DNA from: Catellatospora methionotrophica
Lineage (GTDB): Bacteria > Actinomycetota > Actinomycetes > Mycobacteriales > Micromonosporaceae
Assembly (NCBI RefSeq): GCF_011297335.1
Contig: NZ_JAAOTJ010000012.1
Location: forward strand, 124,001 to 188,000
DNA: 64,000 bases
Direction of reading: 5' to 3'
Shown: positions 8,438-16,783 of the stretch, one piece after another
Position numbering within the stretch: position 1 is the stretch's first letter
How the letters are laid out: each line of letters starts with the position of its first letter
Notes under the pieces: generated by a model
The model's database searches: none
Told to the model about the DNA's origin: nothing
The model's input: the letters and a program-made list of their open reading frames with translations, nothing else
Translations under genes and position numbers: made by a program

Positions 8438-9388
8438 ATGAGCACGATGTTCGCAGTGCGGGCGCATACCAGAGGCGGGCCGGAGCAGCTCGTCTACGAG
8501 CAGGCCCCGCGGCCCGAGCCGGGACCGGGAGAGGTGCTGGTGGCGGTCAAGGCCGCGTCCATGACGGCAGACGAGCTCAGCTGGCCGGAAACCTGGACAT
8601 ACACCCCGGACGGTTCCGGACCGGAGCGCACCCCGGTGATCCCGTCGCACGAGTTCTCCGGTGTCGTCGCCGCGATCGGGGCGGGGGTGGACAGCCCGGC
8701 CGTGGGCGAGGCGGTCTACGGCCTGATCCCGTTCGCCCAGAACGGCGCGGCGGCCGAGTATGTCACCCTGCCCGCGGACGTCGTCGCCGCCAAACCCGGC
8801 ACGGTCGACCACGATCATGCGGCGGCGCTGCCGCTGGCGGCGCTCAGCGCCTGGGAGGCGTTGCACGAGCATGCCGGGCTGCGGGAGGGCCAGCACGTGC
8901 TGGTGCTGGGCGGCGGTGGTGGCGTCGGCATGTACGTGGTGCAGCTCGCGGCCGCGCTCGGCGCCCAGGTGAGCGCCACGGCATCGGCGGCCGACCTGGA
9001 ATTCGTCGAAGGACTCGGCGCGGAGCAGGTCGTCGACTACGAGTCGCCGAACCTCTCCGACCACGTACGCGACGTGGACGTGATCGTCGACGCGGCTGGA
9101 GCGGCCGCGCAGGCGCAGGCTTGGCCGGTGCTCAAGCAGGGCGGCATCCTGGTCGCCATCGCCGCGCCTCCCGACGAGGCAGAGGCAGCCCGTCGTGGAG
9201 CACGCTCGGCGTACTTCGTCGTCAAGCCCGACCGGGCGGCGCTGGTCTCCATCGCGCAGCTCGTCGACGACGGCCGGGTGCGGCCGGTGCTAGACCGTGT
9301 GCTGCCCCTGGCCGAGACCCGGGCGGGCTACGAGGCGCTGGAGCACGGCCGCCGCCGCGGCAAGATCGTCATTCACGTGGCCGACTAG
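8438..9388 (+). CDS. Zinc-independent MDR family oxidoreductase (quinone oxidoreductase-like)
   Basis: A 316-residue medium-chain dehydrogenase/reductase with the usual two domains: a GroES-like N-terminal part (PGPGEVLVAVKAASMTADEL; IPSHEFSGVVAAIG) and a Rossmann part with the cofactor loop LVLGGGGGVGMYVVQLA at about residues 153-169. The structural-zinc cysteines and the catalytic zinc ligands of alcohol dehydrogenases are absent. That places it with NADP-dependent quinone/enone reductases. A strong GGAGAGGAG lies before the ATG. It is a single-gene unit after a 220-base spacer in which I see no other feature. Confidence 0.85.
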   Translation: MSTMFAVRAHTRGGPEQLVYEQAPRPEPGPGEVLVAVKAASMTADELSWPETWTYTPDGSGPERTPVIPSHEFSGVVAAIGAGVDSPAVGEAVYGLIPFAQNGAAAEYVTLPADVVAAKPGTVDHDHAAALPLAALSAWEALHEHAGLREGQHVLVLGGGGGVGMYVVQLAAALGAQVSATASAADLEFVEGLGAEQVVDYESPNLSDHVRDVDVIVDAAGAAAQAQAWPVLKQGGILVAIAAPPDEAEAARRGARSAYFVVKPDRAALVSIAQLVDDGRVRPVLDRVLPLAETRAGYEALEHGRRRGKIVIHVAD

Positions 9389-9448
9389 CGGATGAGCCCG
9401 GTCGGGCGCGGACACCTGCGTCGTGCGCGCTCCGATTAGGGTGGTGGC

Positions 9449-9979
9449 ATGTCAATGGTGCCAGGGGGATATGTGCCCGGCCGGAGTGCGCTCATCGAGT
9501 GGAACACGGGTCACGGACCGCGTCAGGCGACGCAGCCATCGAGCCCGGCCGGGCGTACGATGCTGCGTGTTCTGGGGTTTGCGCTGCTGCTCGTCGGCCC
9601 GTTCATGACGTTCGCCGCGGTCTTCCTCGCCACCGGCGAGTCCGTCGGCAACCGTTGGATCCTCGGTGTCGCGGGTCTCGCCGTCACCGTCTCGTGCCTC
9701 AGGCTCATCAACCATGAGTCGCGGCTTGACGTCCGTGCGAGACAGGATCGGCTGCGGCTGGAGACGGCCGGGCTGCCCGCGACGGCGGAGATCACCGGTG
9801 TGCGGGCCACGTCACTGGGCGAGGAGAGCGGGGTCGAGCTGACCCTGCTGATCAGCGGGACCGGTTTCGAGCCGTTCGAGTCCACTTCCAAGTGCAAGGA
9901 CGACGAGGTGCTGAAGGTCGGGGCGCGGCTCAATGCCGTGGTCGACCCCGCCGACCGGCTGTACGCGATCGTGCCTTGA
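9449..9979 (+). CDS. Small membrane protein of unknown function
   Basis: This 176-residue protein has two hydrophobic segments (about residues 37-58 and 67-85) followed by a charged soluble domain. The soluble part (GLPATAEITGVRAT..., ending DPADRLYAIVP) resembles the small beta-rich cytoplasmic domains found after two membrane helices in many actinobacterial proteins of unknown role. TAGGGT lies six bases before the ATG and there is no Shine-Dalgarno sequence, so the mRNA is probably leaderless. It converges on the next gene, with a strong hairpin between them. Confidence 0.7.
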   Translation: MSMVPGGYVPGRSALIEWNTGHGPRQATQPSSPAGRTMLRVLGFALLLVGPFMTFAAVFLATGESVGNRWILGVAGLAVTVSCLRLINHESRLDVRARQDRLRLETAGLPATAEITGVRATSLGEESGVELTLLISGTGFEPFESTSKCKDDEVLKVGARLNAVVDPADRLYAIVP

Positions 9980-10012
9980 GCGGTCGAGTCTCTGCGGGAC
10001 AGCCGGATGACC

Positions 10013-10060
10013 CCACGGGCTGGGCGCGGGACCGTGTTCGGCACCCGCGCCCAGCCGTGG
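10013..10060. terminator. Bidirectional hairpin terminator
   Basis: Arms at 10013-10030 and 10044-10060 (CCACGGGCTGGGCGCGGG and its complement with one bulged G) form a 17-base-pair stem between convergent genes. Confidence 0.7.
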
Positions 10061-10064
10061 CGCG

Positions 10065-11282
10065 TCAGCCGAGGACGCGGTGGTCGGCGTGCAGGGAACG
10101 GTCGAGGCGGATGGTGATGAACTCGTTGTCGTCCGGGCGGCCGGGGGTGCGGCCCGACGAGAACGGGAAGTTGTTGTCGTTGAGCACGGCCAGCGTCCGG
10201 TCGTCGAGGATGAGCACGTCCTCGATCGTCTGGAACGGGAAGCGGAACGTGTCGGCACTGCCGCCCAGGTGCTTCGGGTCGGCGATGTTCAGCAGGTCGG
10301 CGACCAGCGTCTTGTCGACCAGGCCGTCGCGGTCGCGGTCGGCCAGGTCCACCAGGTAGATCTTCTTGAACGCGGCCGCGGCGCCCTGGTTGTTGTCCCG
10401 CTCGATGACCAGGAAACGCTGCTTGTCGACGGCGATGAAGTCGCCGATCGCGTTGGTGGTCGCCTCCAGCCGGTAGGTCCAGCGCTTGGCCGTGTACGCG
10501 CCGGTGGTGCGGTCGAACTGGCTGATCCGCAGGGTGCCCGCGGTGTCACCGGTGACGGTGCCCTCCAGCAGCGGATACAGGTGCCTGCCGTCGACCGAGG
10601 CGGCCATGCCCTCGAAGCCCTTGCTGCTGCCCAGGTTCGCGGTCACGCCCAGCCGGGCGGCGCTCTCCGGCGCGGTGACGCCCGGCAGCGGCACCGGTGC
10701 GGCCAGCAGCCGTCCGGCCCGGTCGAAGTGCAGCAGGTACGGGCCGAACTCGTCGCCGATCCAGTAGCTGCCGTCCTTGGCCTTCACGATCGACTCGACG
10801 TCGAAGTCGGCCCCGGTCAGCACGCGGTCGGGGCGGGTCAGCGGCCAGGAGACGAAGCCGGACGGGTCGGTCAGGCTGATCCCGCCGACGGCGTCGACGC
10901 GGCGGGTGCCGAAGTCGGGGATGAGCCGCTGGATGCGCAGCGCGAAGTCGCCGCTGTTGGCGATGTTGCCGTAGCCGTTGTCGGACAGCACGTCGTAGCT
11001 GCCGTCGCTGTTGCGGGCGATGCCGCTGAAGCCCTGTACGGGCTGGTCGGCGAACGGCGGCGTGACCCCGTTGACGGGGGCCGTGCCGAGCAGTGCGCCG
11101 GACGGGTCGCTGGCGGGCACGAACGTCAGCGCGGGCAGCGCCGCGAAGCCGGTCAGCACGGCCGGGCCGAAGTCACCTGACCGCTCCCTCTCGGCTGGGG
11201 CCGCCGAGCCGCCGGTGGGCAGGGCGAGCGCCAGGGTCAGCACGGTCAGGCCGGTCAGGGCCAGCCGGGGCAGACGGGTCAT
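10065..11282 (-). CDS. Secreted esterase-like phytase-family protein
   Basis: The 405-residue product starts at ATG 11282, behind a GAGGAGG. A longer frame upstream is not needed. A signal peptide is visible (LALTGLTVLTLALALPTGGSAAP, residues about 7-29). The rest matches the esterase-like activity of phytase domain, a beta-propeller with family-typical stretches GFSGIARNSDGSYDVLSDNG, FDVESIVKAKDGSYWIGDEF, GFEGMAASVDGRHLYPLLEG and RFLVIERDNNQG. Acidic residues in those loops (ExD..E) probably bind metal. Likely role: extracellular hydrolysis of phosphate esters or organic esters. The true substrate cannot be read from sequence. Confidence 0.85.
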   Translation of the reverse strand: MTRLPRLALTGLTVLTLALALPTGGSAAPAERERSGDFGPAVLTGFAALPALTFVPASDPSGALLGTAPVNGVTPPFADQPVQGFSGIARNSDGSYDVLSDNGYGNIANSGDFALRIQRLIPDFGTRRVDAVGGISLTDPSGFVSWPLTRPDRVLTGADFDVESIVKAKDGSYWIGDEFGPYLLHFDRAGRLLAAPVPLPGVTAPESAARLGVTANLGSSKGFEGMAASVDGRHLYPLLEGTVTGDTAGTLRISQFDRTTGAYTAKRWTYRLEATTNAIGDFIAVDKQRFLVIERDNNQGAAAAFKKIYLVDLADRDRDGLVDKTLVADLLNIADPKHLGGSADTFRFPFQTIEDVLILDDRTLAVLNDNNFPFSSGRTPGRPDDNEFITIRLDRSLHADHRVLG

Positions 11283-11383
11283 CGAATCCTCCTCGAACGC
11301 CGAAATCGCCCCGGACGTTAGACACCCCGGTTGAACCCGCCGAGAACGTCCGCTCAACGGCACATGGAGATCGCCGTGTGGTG

Positions 11384-11755
11384 TCAGGCACTGTGTACGC
11401 GGGCCTGTTTCGTGAGCTTGTACTGCAGGCCGCGCAGCGTTCGCACCGTCTCCTCGTCGGACAGCCCGGTCGTGGTCGACCACTCGAAGCCCGAGCCGAA
11501 GATGTCGCTGACGAAGACGATCTCCGTGGCGATCAGCGCCCGCCGCCAGTCCCACCGGCTGAGCGGCTGTCCGGCGTGGAGGGATGCTCCGATACGGCGA
11601 ACCTGCTCGTGCATGTCCTCGACGCCGCGGAAGCCGATGGCCACGGCCAGCGCGCCGGTCGCGTGGGCGGGCCCGCCCCACTCGCCGAGTCCGCGGACGA
11701 GCAGGTCGCGTTCGGCGTCGGTCAGCTCGATCGATATCTGGTCTTCGGTGGTCAC
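11384..11755 (-). CDS. Conserved hypothetical protein (123 aa)
   Basis: A small soluble protein with no membrane segment, beginning TTEDQISIELTDAERDLLVRG and containing LSRWDWRRALIATEIVFVSD. I do not recognise the family. The N-terminal half is helical and acidic, and one Trp-Asp-Trp stands out. The GTG at 11755 lies six bases after CATGAT and has no ribosome site, which suggests a leaderless transcript. The 101 bases between this gene and the phytase-like gene downstream look like an independent promoter region. Confidence 0.6.
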   Translation of the reverse strand: MTTEDQISIELTDAERDLLVRGLGEWGGPAHATGALAVAIGFRGVEDMHEQVRRIGASLHAGQPLSRWDWRRALIATEIVFVSDIFGSGFEWSTTTGLSDEETVRTLRGLQYKLTKQARVHSA

Positions 11756-11798
11756 GTCACGATCATGGCGTACGCCCGGAGCTGCGCCGACGCTGGGC

Positions 11799-12242
11799 TC
11801 AACGCCGTTTCCACCAGGGTCGGCGGGGTAGCGCGTCGCCGGGCGGTGCGCACAGCGCCTGCGCGGTCTCCTTGCTAATTAGCAGGGAGATCTCCCGGGT
11901 GGCGCAGTTGACGAGAACACCGTGACCGTTCGGAGACGCCGCCGCCATGCGCAGCAGGACCTCACCGGCGATCCCGGCGTTGAAACGCGGTCCGTAGGTG
12001 CGCAGGAAGACCTCCGGATCGGCGAACGTCATGATCCGATCGCGCCCGTCGCCGTAGGCGGTGCTGGAGACCCTGATGTCACCGGCGGACGTCACGCTCG
12101 TACGCCCCTCGGGCTCGGGCAGGTTGTCGGACAGCACGCCGACCGTGGACGCGCGGAACAGCGCGATGAACCGGTCGTAGGACTCCGGAGTGCCGGAGTC
12201 GGCGTGCGCGGTCATGGCATCGGACAGCGGGGTCTCGGTCAT
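11799..12242 (-). CDS. SseB-like domain protein
   Basis: 147 residues. The pattern YDRFIALFRASTVGVLSDN..., followed by MTFADPEVFLRTYG, a GEVLLRMAAASPNGHGVLVNCAT segment and a Lys/Arg-rich end, is that of the SseB N-terminal-like domain (enhanced serine sensitivity / type III system-like fold), common in actinobacteria and of unclear function. The start ATG 12242 is eight bases after TATCGT without a Shine-Dalgarno sequence. It is transcribed in the same direction as the upstream-lying 11384 gene but has its own promoter-like site. Confidence 0.6.
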   Translation of the reverse strand: MTETPLSDAMTAHADSGTPESYDRFIALFRASTVGVLSDNLPEPEGRTSVTSAGDIRVSSTAYGDGRDRIMTFADPEVFLRTYGPRFNAGIAGEVLLRMAAASPNGHGVLVNCATREISLLISKETAQALCAPPGDALPRRPWWKRR

Positions 12243-12323
12243 GGGGCGGGACGATAGCGAAGATCCGTCCGCCTGTGGGGCCGGCGTGCTCGGCGCGGCG
12301 GGCGCGTGGCCATACTCTGCCGG

Positions 12324-12839
12324 GTGAGCACTCTCTACCTTGCCCGCGTCATCGAGCACGAGCCGGTGACCGCCGGGCCGGACGCGGGGATCGGCTGGCA
12401 GCGGGTCGTGGTCGAGTGCGTGACCGTGCACCCGGATGCCGGCCTGCCGCCGTACACCGACGACCAGGACAGCGAGGACGCCGTGCGGCGGTTCGTGCTG
12501 CGGCTGCTCGCCGACGGTGACGCGGCGGGCGACGACGAGGACTTTGAACAGGCCATGGCCCGGCAGGACGCCGCCGGCGACGAGGGCCTGGTCCGGGCGG
12601 CGGTGCCGGAGGTCCGGCGGCTGCGGGTGCTCGATGTCGGCTTCGAGGACGGCTTCTGGCGCGAGCACGCCGGGCAGTGGTGGGCCGACACCGAGGTGGC
12701 AGGTGTGCCGGTGCGGGAGTGGCTGGCGACGCCCAGCGACTGTTGCCCGTACCAGGTGGCGGTGTACGCGGCGGTCGTCGGCCCGGACGTGCTGCGCCGA
12801 CCGCGCCCGGAGGCGTACGGCAGCACCGCGTACTGGTGA
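12324..12839 (+). CDS. Hypothetical protein (171 aa), acidic
   Basis: The product starts at GTG 12324 (VSTLYLARVIEHEP), seven bases after a CATACT -10-like element, so probably leaderless. An earlier in-frame GTG at 12306 would overlap that element. The protein is soluble, acidic and rich in Trp near the C terminus (FWREHAGQWWADTEVAGVPV, then CCPYQVAVYAAVVGPDVLRR). I do not recognise the family. It converges on the phospholipase D-like gene with only four bases between the stops. Confidence 0.55.
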   Translation: MSTLYLARVIEHEPVTAGPDAGIGWQRVVVECVTVHPDAGLPPYTDDQDSEDAVRRFVLRLLADGDAAGDDEDFEQAMARQDAAGDEGLVRAAVPEVRRLRVLDVGFEDGFWREHAGQWWADTEVAGVPVREWLATPSDCCPYQVAVYAAVVGPDVLRRPRPEAYGSTAYW

Positions 12840-12843
12840 GCGG

Positions 12844-14397
12844 TCAGAAGTGGTTGCGTACGCGCATGGTGCTGGGCCGCCCGTCGGGGTCGCAGATCAG
12901 CTCGTAGACGAGCCGGGCGGGCAGCCGCCGCCAGCCGCGTACCTTCGGCGGGTCGTAGCGGCGCAGCCGGGTCTGCGGGCGTGGCCCGGTCTGGCCGGAC
13001 GCGTGCCAGTCGTCCAGTTCCTTCGCGGCGGCGGCGAACAGGTCGAACGCGGTCCGGGGATCGGCCAGCCCGGGGTCCGGCCTGCCCAGGTGCTCGCCCA
13101 TCAGTTCCAGACGCAGATCCCGGGCGTACGCCGGGTCGGCCGCCTCGTCGACGACAGCGCAGGTCAGCTCGGAGTCGTAGGTCCACGAGCGCAGGTTGAA
13201 GTTGTCCGACCCGACGGTCGCCCAGGCGTCGTCGACGATGCAGGACTTGGCGTGCACGTAGATCGGCGTCCCGGCGGCGTTCTCCAGGCCGTATATCGCG
13301 ACCCGGTCGCCGCCAGCCTTGCCCAGCACCTTCATCGCCTGCTTGCGCCCCCACGACTCGGCCCGCGAGATGGCGGGCGCGGCGGCGTCCGGTGCGAGCG
13401 GCACGACGCAGATCAGCCGCAGCTCGGGGTTGTTGCGCAGGGCCTGCGCGAACGGGCGGATGACCCGGGCCGACCACAGGTACTGGTCCTCGACGTAGAT
13501 GATCTTCTCGGCGCGGGCCAGGGCCTTGAGGTAGCCGCGGGCGATGCTGCGCTCGCCGCGCGGCGCGAACGGGTAGCGGCCGAGCCGCCGCCGGGGGTAC
13601 GTGCGCAGGGTCTGCACGCTGTGCGTGCCGGCGCGCGGCGGGTCGGGCAGCGGGTCGGGCAGCGCGGGGACCTCGGTGCGCAGCCGGGACAGTTTGTCGC
13701 GGACCCAGTCCGCCAGGTTGAGCGACAGCGCGCTCGGGTCCTGCCAGCGTTCGCGGAAGACGTGCTCGACGTCGCCGACGGCGGGGCCGCGCAGGGAGAG
13801 CTGGATGTCGTGCCACGGCGGGTTCGGGCCGTAGACCTCGGCCATCGGCGGGGCGAGCCGGTCGCCGCCGTGTTCGGCGTCGTCGTTGCGGCCCCGGCAC
13901 AGGTCGATGCCGCCGACGAAGGCGACGTCCAGGTGGGGGCGGCCGGGGTGGCGTACGACGAAGAGCTTCTGGTGGTGTGATCCGCCGAAGCGGACCCGCA
14001 TGTCGAGCAGCACGTGCGCCCCGGCGTCCTGCAGCTGTTCGGCGAGCTGGCGGTTCTGTGGCGAGCTGAAGTGCAGCCAGTCGGGGTGTGAACGCCACAG
14101 CAGCCCGTACACGTGCACCCCGCGCCGGGCGGCGTCGCCGAGGACCTTGGTGACCTGGGTACGCGGCCCGTCGAGCTGCTCGTCGGGGTCGCCGCGCCAG
14201 TCGGTGAACATGACCACGTCCCCGGCCTGGGTCCCGGCCAGCACCTCGGCGAGCTCGCTGAAGTAGCTCGCCCCGTGCACGAGCGGCCGGGCCAGGTTGC
14301 CGGGGCTCCAGGCGAGTCCGTCGGCGTGGCGACGGTCGATGCCGGTGGCCGGGTTGCCGCGCTCGTCGGCGGACAGGAACCAGGAGTCGGGGGTCAC
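12844..14397 (-). CDS. Phospholipase D-like protein with two HKD motifs
   Basis: A 517-residue PLD-superfamily protein. It has two phosphodiesterase motifs: SHHQKLFVV...FVGGID in the first half and VHAKSCIVDDAWATVGSDN in the second (H-x-K-x4-D pattern plus the GS/GG-x-N partner). Two HKD half-sites form one catalytic centre in the family. No signal peptide is seen, so a cytoplasmic or membrane-surface phospholipase/cardiolipin-synthase-like role is likely. I choose GTG 14397 (TPDSWFLSADERGNP follows) because TAGGTT lies seven bases upstream. The frame stays open further upstream but would run into the 14461-14525 hairpin. Confidence 0.8.
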   Translation of the reverse strand: MTPDSWFLSADERGNPATGIDRRHADGLAWSPGNLARPLVHGASYFSELAEVLAGTQAGDVVMFTDWRGDPDEQLDGPRTQVTKVLGDAARRGVHVYGLLWRSHPDWLHFSSPQNRQLAEQLQDAGAHVLLDMRVRFGGSHHQKLFVVRHPGRPHLDVAFVGGIDLCRGRNDDAEHGGDRLAPPMAEVYGPNPPWHDIQLSLRGPAVGDVEHVFRERWQDPSALSLNLADWVRDKLSRLRTEVPALPDPLPDPPRAGTHSVQTLRTYPRRRLGRYPFAPRGERSIARGYLKALARAEKIIYVEDQYLWSARVIRPFAQALRNNPELRLICVVPLAPDAAAPAISRAESWGRKQAMKVLGKAGGDRVAIYGLENAAGTPIYVHAKSCIVDDAWATVGSDNFNLRSWTYDSELTCAVVDEAADPAYARDLRLELMGEHLGRPDPGLADPRTAFDLFAAAAKELDDWHASGQTGPRPQTRLRRYDPPKVRGWRRLPARLVYELICDPDGRPSTMRVRNHF

Positions 14398-14460
14398 GCC
14401 AGCGAACCTAGCCCGCCGACCCCCTGTCGCGGGAGTGGCGAATATCGCGGGAGCCCCGCG

Positions 14461-14525
14461 AAGATCGCTGTTTGCGGTCGAAAAGTACGGTCTAGCTGCA
14501 TTTTTCGACCGCAAACAGCGATCTT
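14461..14525. repeat. 24-base-pair perfect inverted repeat, GATCGCTGTTT family
   Basis: The arms 14461-14484 and 14502-14525 are exact reverse complements (core GATCGCTGTTTGCGGTC) around a 17-base loop. It lies between the 3' end of the GH43-like gene and the 5' end of the PLD-like gene. Related hairpins occur at 53341-53420 and 56721-56791. It may stop transcription of the upstream gene, but its perfect length and sequence sharing suggest a dispersed element. Confidence 0.8.
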
Positions 14526-14548
14526 GAACCGAGCCGTCGACCGCGACG

Positions 14549-15532
14549 TCAGACGGCGCGGGCTACCGCGATGGTGCCGTCGAGGCGGGGGCCGGCCTCG
14601 TAGAACATGTACTCGACGCCGCCGTCGGTGCCGAAGCTCGCGGCGGCGCTGCGGCCCCGGTCGGGCCAGGCGTCCATGGCGTGGTGGAAGACGCCGAGGT
14701 GCACCTCGCGGTCGAAGCTGTTGCCGACCTCGGTGAGGTACATGTCGCCGCCGTTGCCGTGGTAGACGACGTACGCCGTGCCGTTGCGCTTGAGCACGTG
14801 CGGGGCGGCGATGTCGACCTGCCCGTCGGGGCCGGGCGTGACCAGCGGCACCGGGTCGAACGAGAAGGTCTTGCCGTCGTTCGACCAGCCCCAGAAGATC
14901 TTGCGGGTGCCGTTGGTGACGCCCATGAACACCATCACGTACTTGTTGCCCAGGCCGGGCACGGTGTGCTCGAAGACCCGGGCGTACGACGTCTCGGTGC
15001 AGTTGGGGATGACCCCGGTGTGCAGCACCCGCCCGAAGTAGGTGAAGTTCACGCCGTCGGTGGACCAGGCCATCCGGGTGGTGTTGTTCTCGCCGTGGAA
15101 GTACAGGTAGAACTTCTTGTTCGCGGCGTTCCAGATGACGTGCGAGCTGGACACGTGGCTGACCGAGTAGTGCGGTGCCCAGTTGTTCGAGATGATCGGG
15201 TTGTTCGGGTACTCGGTGAACTGGCCGCTCAGGGAGTTGCCGTAGGCCAGGCAGATGCCGCCGGGCGCGTCGTGCGGGGCGTAGTACAGGTAGTACCGGC
15301 CCAGCGGTGAGGCGATCTTGTCGTACACCCCGCGGATGCACGGGAAGATCAGCTCGTTGGTGGGGTTGTAGCGCAGGTTGGCCTTGGTGAACGGGGTCCC
15401 GATGTACTGGTATGTCGGGAATCCTGCGGGTGCGGCCTGGGCCGGGCTGCCCAGTGCCGTCCCGGTGAGCCCGCCTGCCGCCGCGGCTGCGCCCGCGACC
15501 AGCAGTTGCCGGCGGTTGAGGAGCGGTTTCAT
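14549..15532 (-). CDS. Secreted GH43-like five-bladed propeller protein (Tat signal)
   Basis: The 327-residue product begins MKPLLNRRQLLVAGAAAAAG, a twin-arginine-type signal cleaved near AQAA. The remainder resembles glycoside hydrolase family 43/117-type beta-propellers: GRYYLYYAPHDAPGGICLAY, SSSHVIWNAANKKFYLYFHG and GGVEYMFYEAGPR. Such folds cleave arabinan, xylan or related links, and acidic loop residues are plausible catalysts, but I cannot assign them. GGGAGG eight bases before the ATG supports the start. It is divergent from the LacI-type regulator, and two operator palindromes lie in the shared 211-base gap. The target sugar is therefore probably the one imported by the facing operon. 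Confidence 0.7.
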   Translation of the reverse strand: MKPLLNRRQLLVAGAAAAAGGLTGTALGSPAQAAPAGFPTYQYIGTPFTKANLRYNPTNELIFPCIRGVYDKIASPLGRYYLYYAPHDAPGGICLAYGNSLSGQFTEYPNNPIISNNWAPHYSVSHVSSSHVIWNAANKKFYLYFHGENNTTRMAWSTDGVNFTYFGRVLHTGVIPNCTETSYARVFEHTVPGLGNKYVMVFMGVTNGTRKIFWGWSNDGKTFSFDPVPLVTPGPDGQVDIAAPHVLKRNGTAYVVYHGNGGDMYLTEVGNSFDREVHLGVFHHAMDAWPDRGRSAAASFGTDGGVEYMFYEAGPRLDGTIAVARAV

Positions 15533-15608
15533 CGGTGGTGCCTCCCATCGATGGAGATAACCGAAAGTAACGGTGAGTCTCGGGCTCGCGGCGCACGGGC
15601 GTCAAGGG

Positions 15609-15624
15609 GCTAATACGAATTAGC
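15609..15624. promoter_or_regulatory. LacI-family operator 1
   Basis: The near-palindrome GCTAATACGAATTAGC is centred on CG, as is typical of LacI/GalR operators. It lies in the divergent gap upstream of both the GH43-like gene and the regulator. Confidence 0.7.
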
Positions 15625-15707
15625 TCAGGAACTTCTGTGCGAACGATTTTCGCGGTGGGCCTTGACGAAGCGCTCGGAAGGCCGCAGGATCTCATCTCAC
15701 CGCAACA

Positions 15708-15723
15708 ACTAATGCGCATTAGC
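15708..15723. promoter_or_regulatory. LacI-family operator 2
   Basis: The sequence CTAATGCGCATTAG (15709-15722) is a perfect 14-base palindrome sharing the CTAAT...ATTAG arms of operator 1. It ends about 20 bases before the regulator start, a good place for autorepression. Confidence 0.75.
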
Positions 15724-15743
15724 CCGAGGATTGGACACGTACC

Positions 15744-16781
15744 GTGACCGGAGCCCGCAGGCGGGTGACCCAGCAGGACATCGCCCGGATGACCGGCGTC
15801 AGCCAGGCGACCGTCTCGCTCGTCCTCAACGGACGGTCCGACGCCGAGGTCAAGCTCTCGGCCGAGACCCGCGAGAAGGTGCTGCGGGCCATCGCCGAGA
15901 CCGGCTACGTGGCCGACCCGATCGCCCGGCGGCTCGCCTCGCGGCACAACCGCATCATCGGCGTTTTCACCTACGAACCGGTGTTCCCCAGCGCGAACAG
16001 CGACTTCTACCACCCGTTCCTGGTCGGCATCGAGCAGCAGGCCGAGGTCCTGGGCTGCGACCTGCTGCTGATGACCAGCACCCCCGTCGTCGACGGGCGG
16101 CGGCGGCTGTTCCACGGCGACAACCGGCTGCGCCTGGCCGACGGCAGCATCCTGCTCGGCCGCACCATCGACCGCGCCGACCTGGCCCGGCTGCTGGCCG
16201 AGGAGATCCCGTTCGTGTCGATCGGCCGACGCGACGACGCGGGCGGTCCGGTGCCCTATGTCGGCGCGGACTACGCGGCCGCGACCGCCGAGATCGTGCG
16301 GCAGGCGATCGTCCTGGGCCACGACCGGCTCGCCTACCTGGGCCTGGGCGCGGGTCCGGAATCGTGGGCCGACCGAGGCCGCGGCTTCCGCGAGACCGTC
16401 GCGTCGGCCGGGGTGTACGGCGGCCACTTCGCACCCCCCGCCGAGGGCGAACCCGTGCGCGACACCGCCGCTGTGCTCGACGCGGCGCTGGCCGCCGGGG
16501 TGACCGCGGTGGTCGCCGAGGAGCACGCCGACGGGGTCGCGCTGTACGAGCTGGCCCGTGAACGCGGGGTCGCGCTGTCGGTGGCGACGCTCGGGGAACC
16601 GACCCGGGCCGCGCTGCCGACGGCGGTGGAGTTCACCAGCCTGCGCATTCCGCGCCAGGCCATGGGCGCGCAGGCCGTCGAGGTCCTGACCGCCCTGATC
16701 GAGGGCACGCCCGGCGGGCGGCAGCGGCTGCTGCCGTGCGAGGTCGTGCCCGGCGAGACGCTCAGCGAAAGAGGTAACTGA
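15744..16781 (+). CDS. LacI-family transcriptional regulator
   Basis: 345 residues. An N-terminal helix-turn-helix and hinge helix are clear (VTQQDIARMTGVSQATVSLV, residues about 7-26, then LNGRSD...). A periplasmic-binding-protein-like effector domain follows (IIGVFTYEPVFPSANSDFYH...; AEIVRQAIVLGHDRLAYLGL). It should repress the downstream sugar operon and the divergent GH43-like gene until an oligosaccharide binds. The start GTG 15744 is weakly supported; GTG 15762 is an alternative. The stop is two bases before the next gene, so it heads the operon. Two palindromes upstream are the likely binding sites. Confidence 0.9.
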   Translation: MTGARRRVTQQDIARMTGVSQATVSLVLNGRSDAEVKLSAETREKVLRAIAETGYVADPIARRLASRHNRIIGVFTYEPVFPSANSDFYHPFLVGIEQQAEVLGCDLLLMTSTPVVDGRRRLFHGDNRLRLADGSILLGRTIDRADLARLLAEEIPFVSIGRRDDAGGPVPYVGADYAAATAEIVRQAIVLGHDRLAYLGLGAGPESWADRGRGFRETVASAGVYGGHFAPPAEGEPVRDTAAVLDAALAAGVTAVVAEEHADGVALYELARERGVALSVATLGEPTRAALPTAVEFTSLRIPRQAMGAQAVEVLTALIEGTPGGRQRLLPCEVVPGETLSERGN

Positions 16782-16783
16782 CG

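Noticed and set aside
12306-12323. Earlier GTG start for the 12324 gene
   Set aside because: It would place the -10-like CATACT inside the coding sequence and has no ribosome site.
14398-14514. Upstream extension of the PLD-like protein
   Set aside because: It would cross most of the 24-base-pair hairpin; GTG 14397 has a proper -10 spacing.
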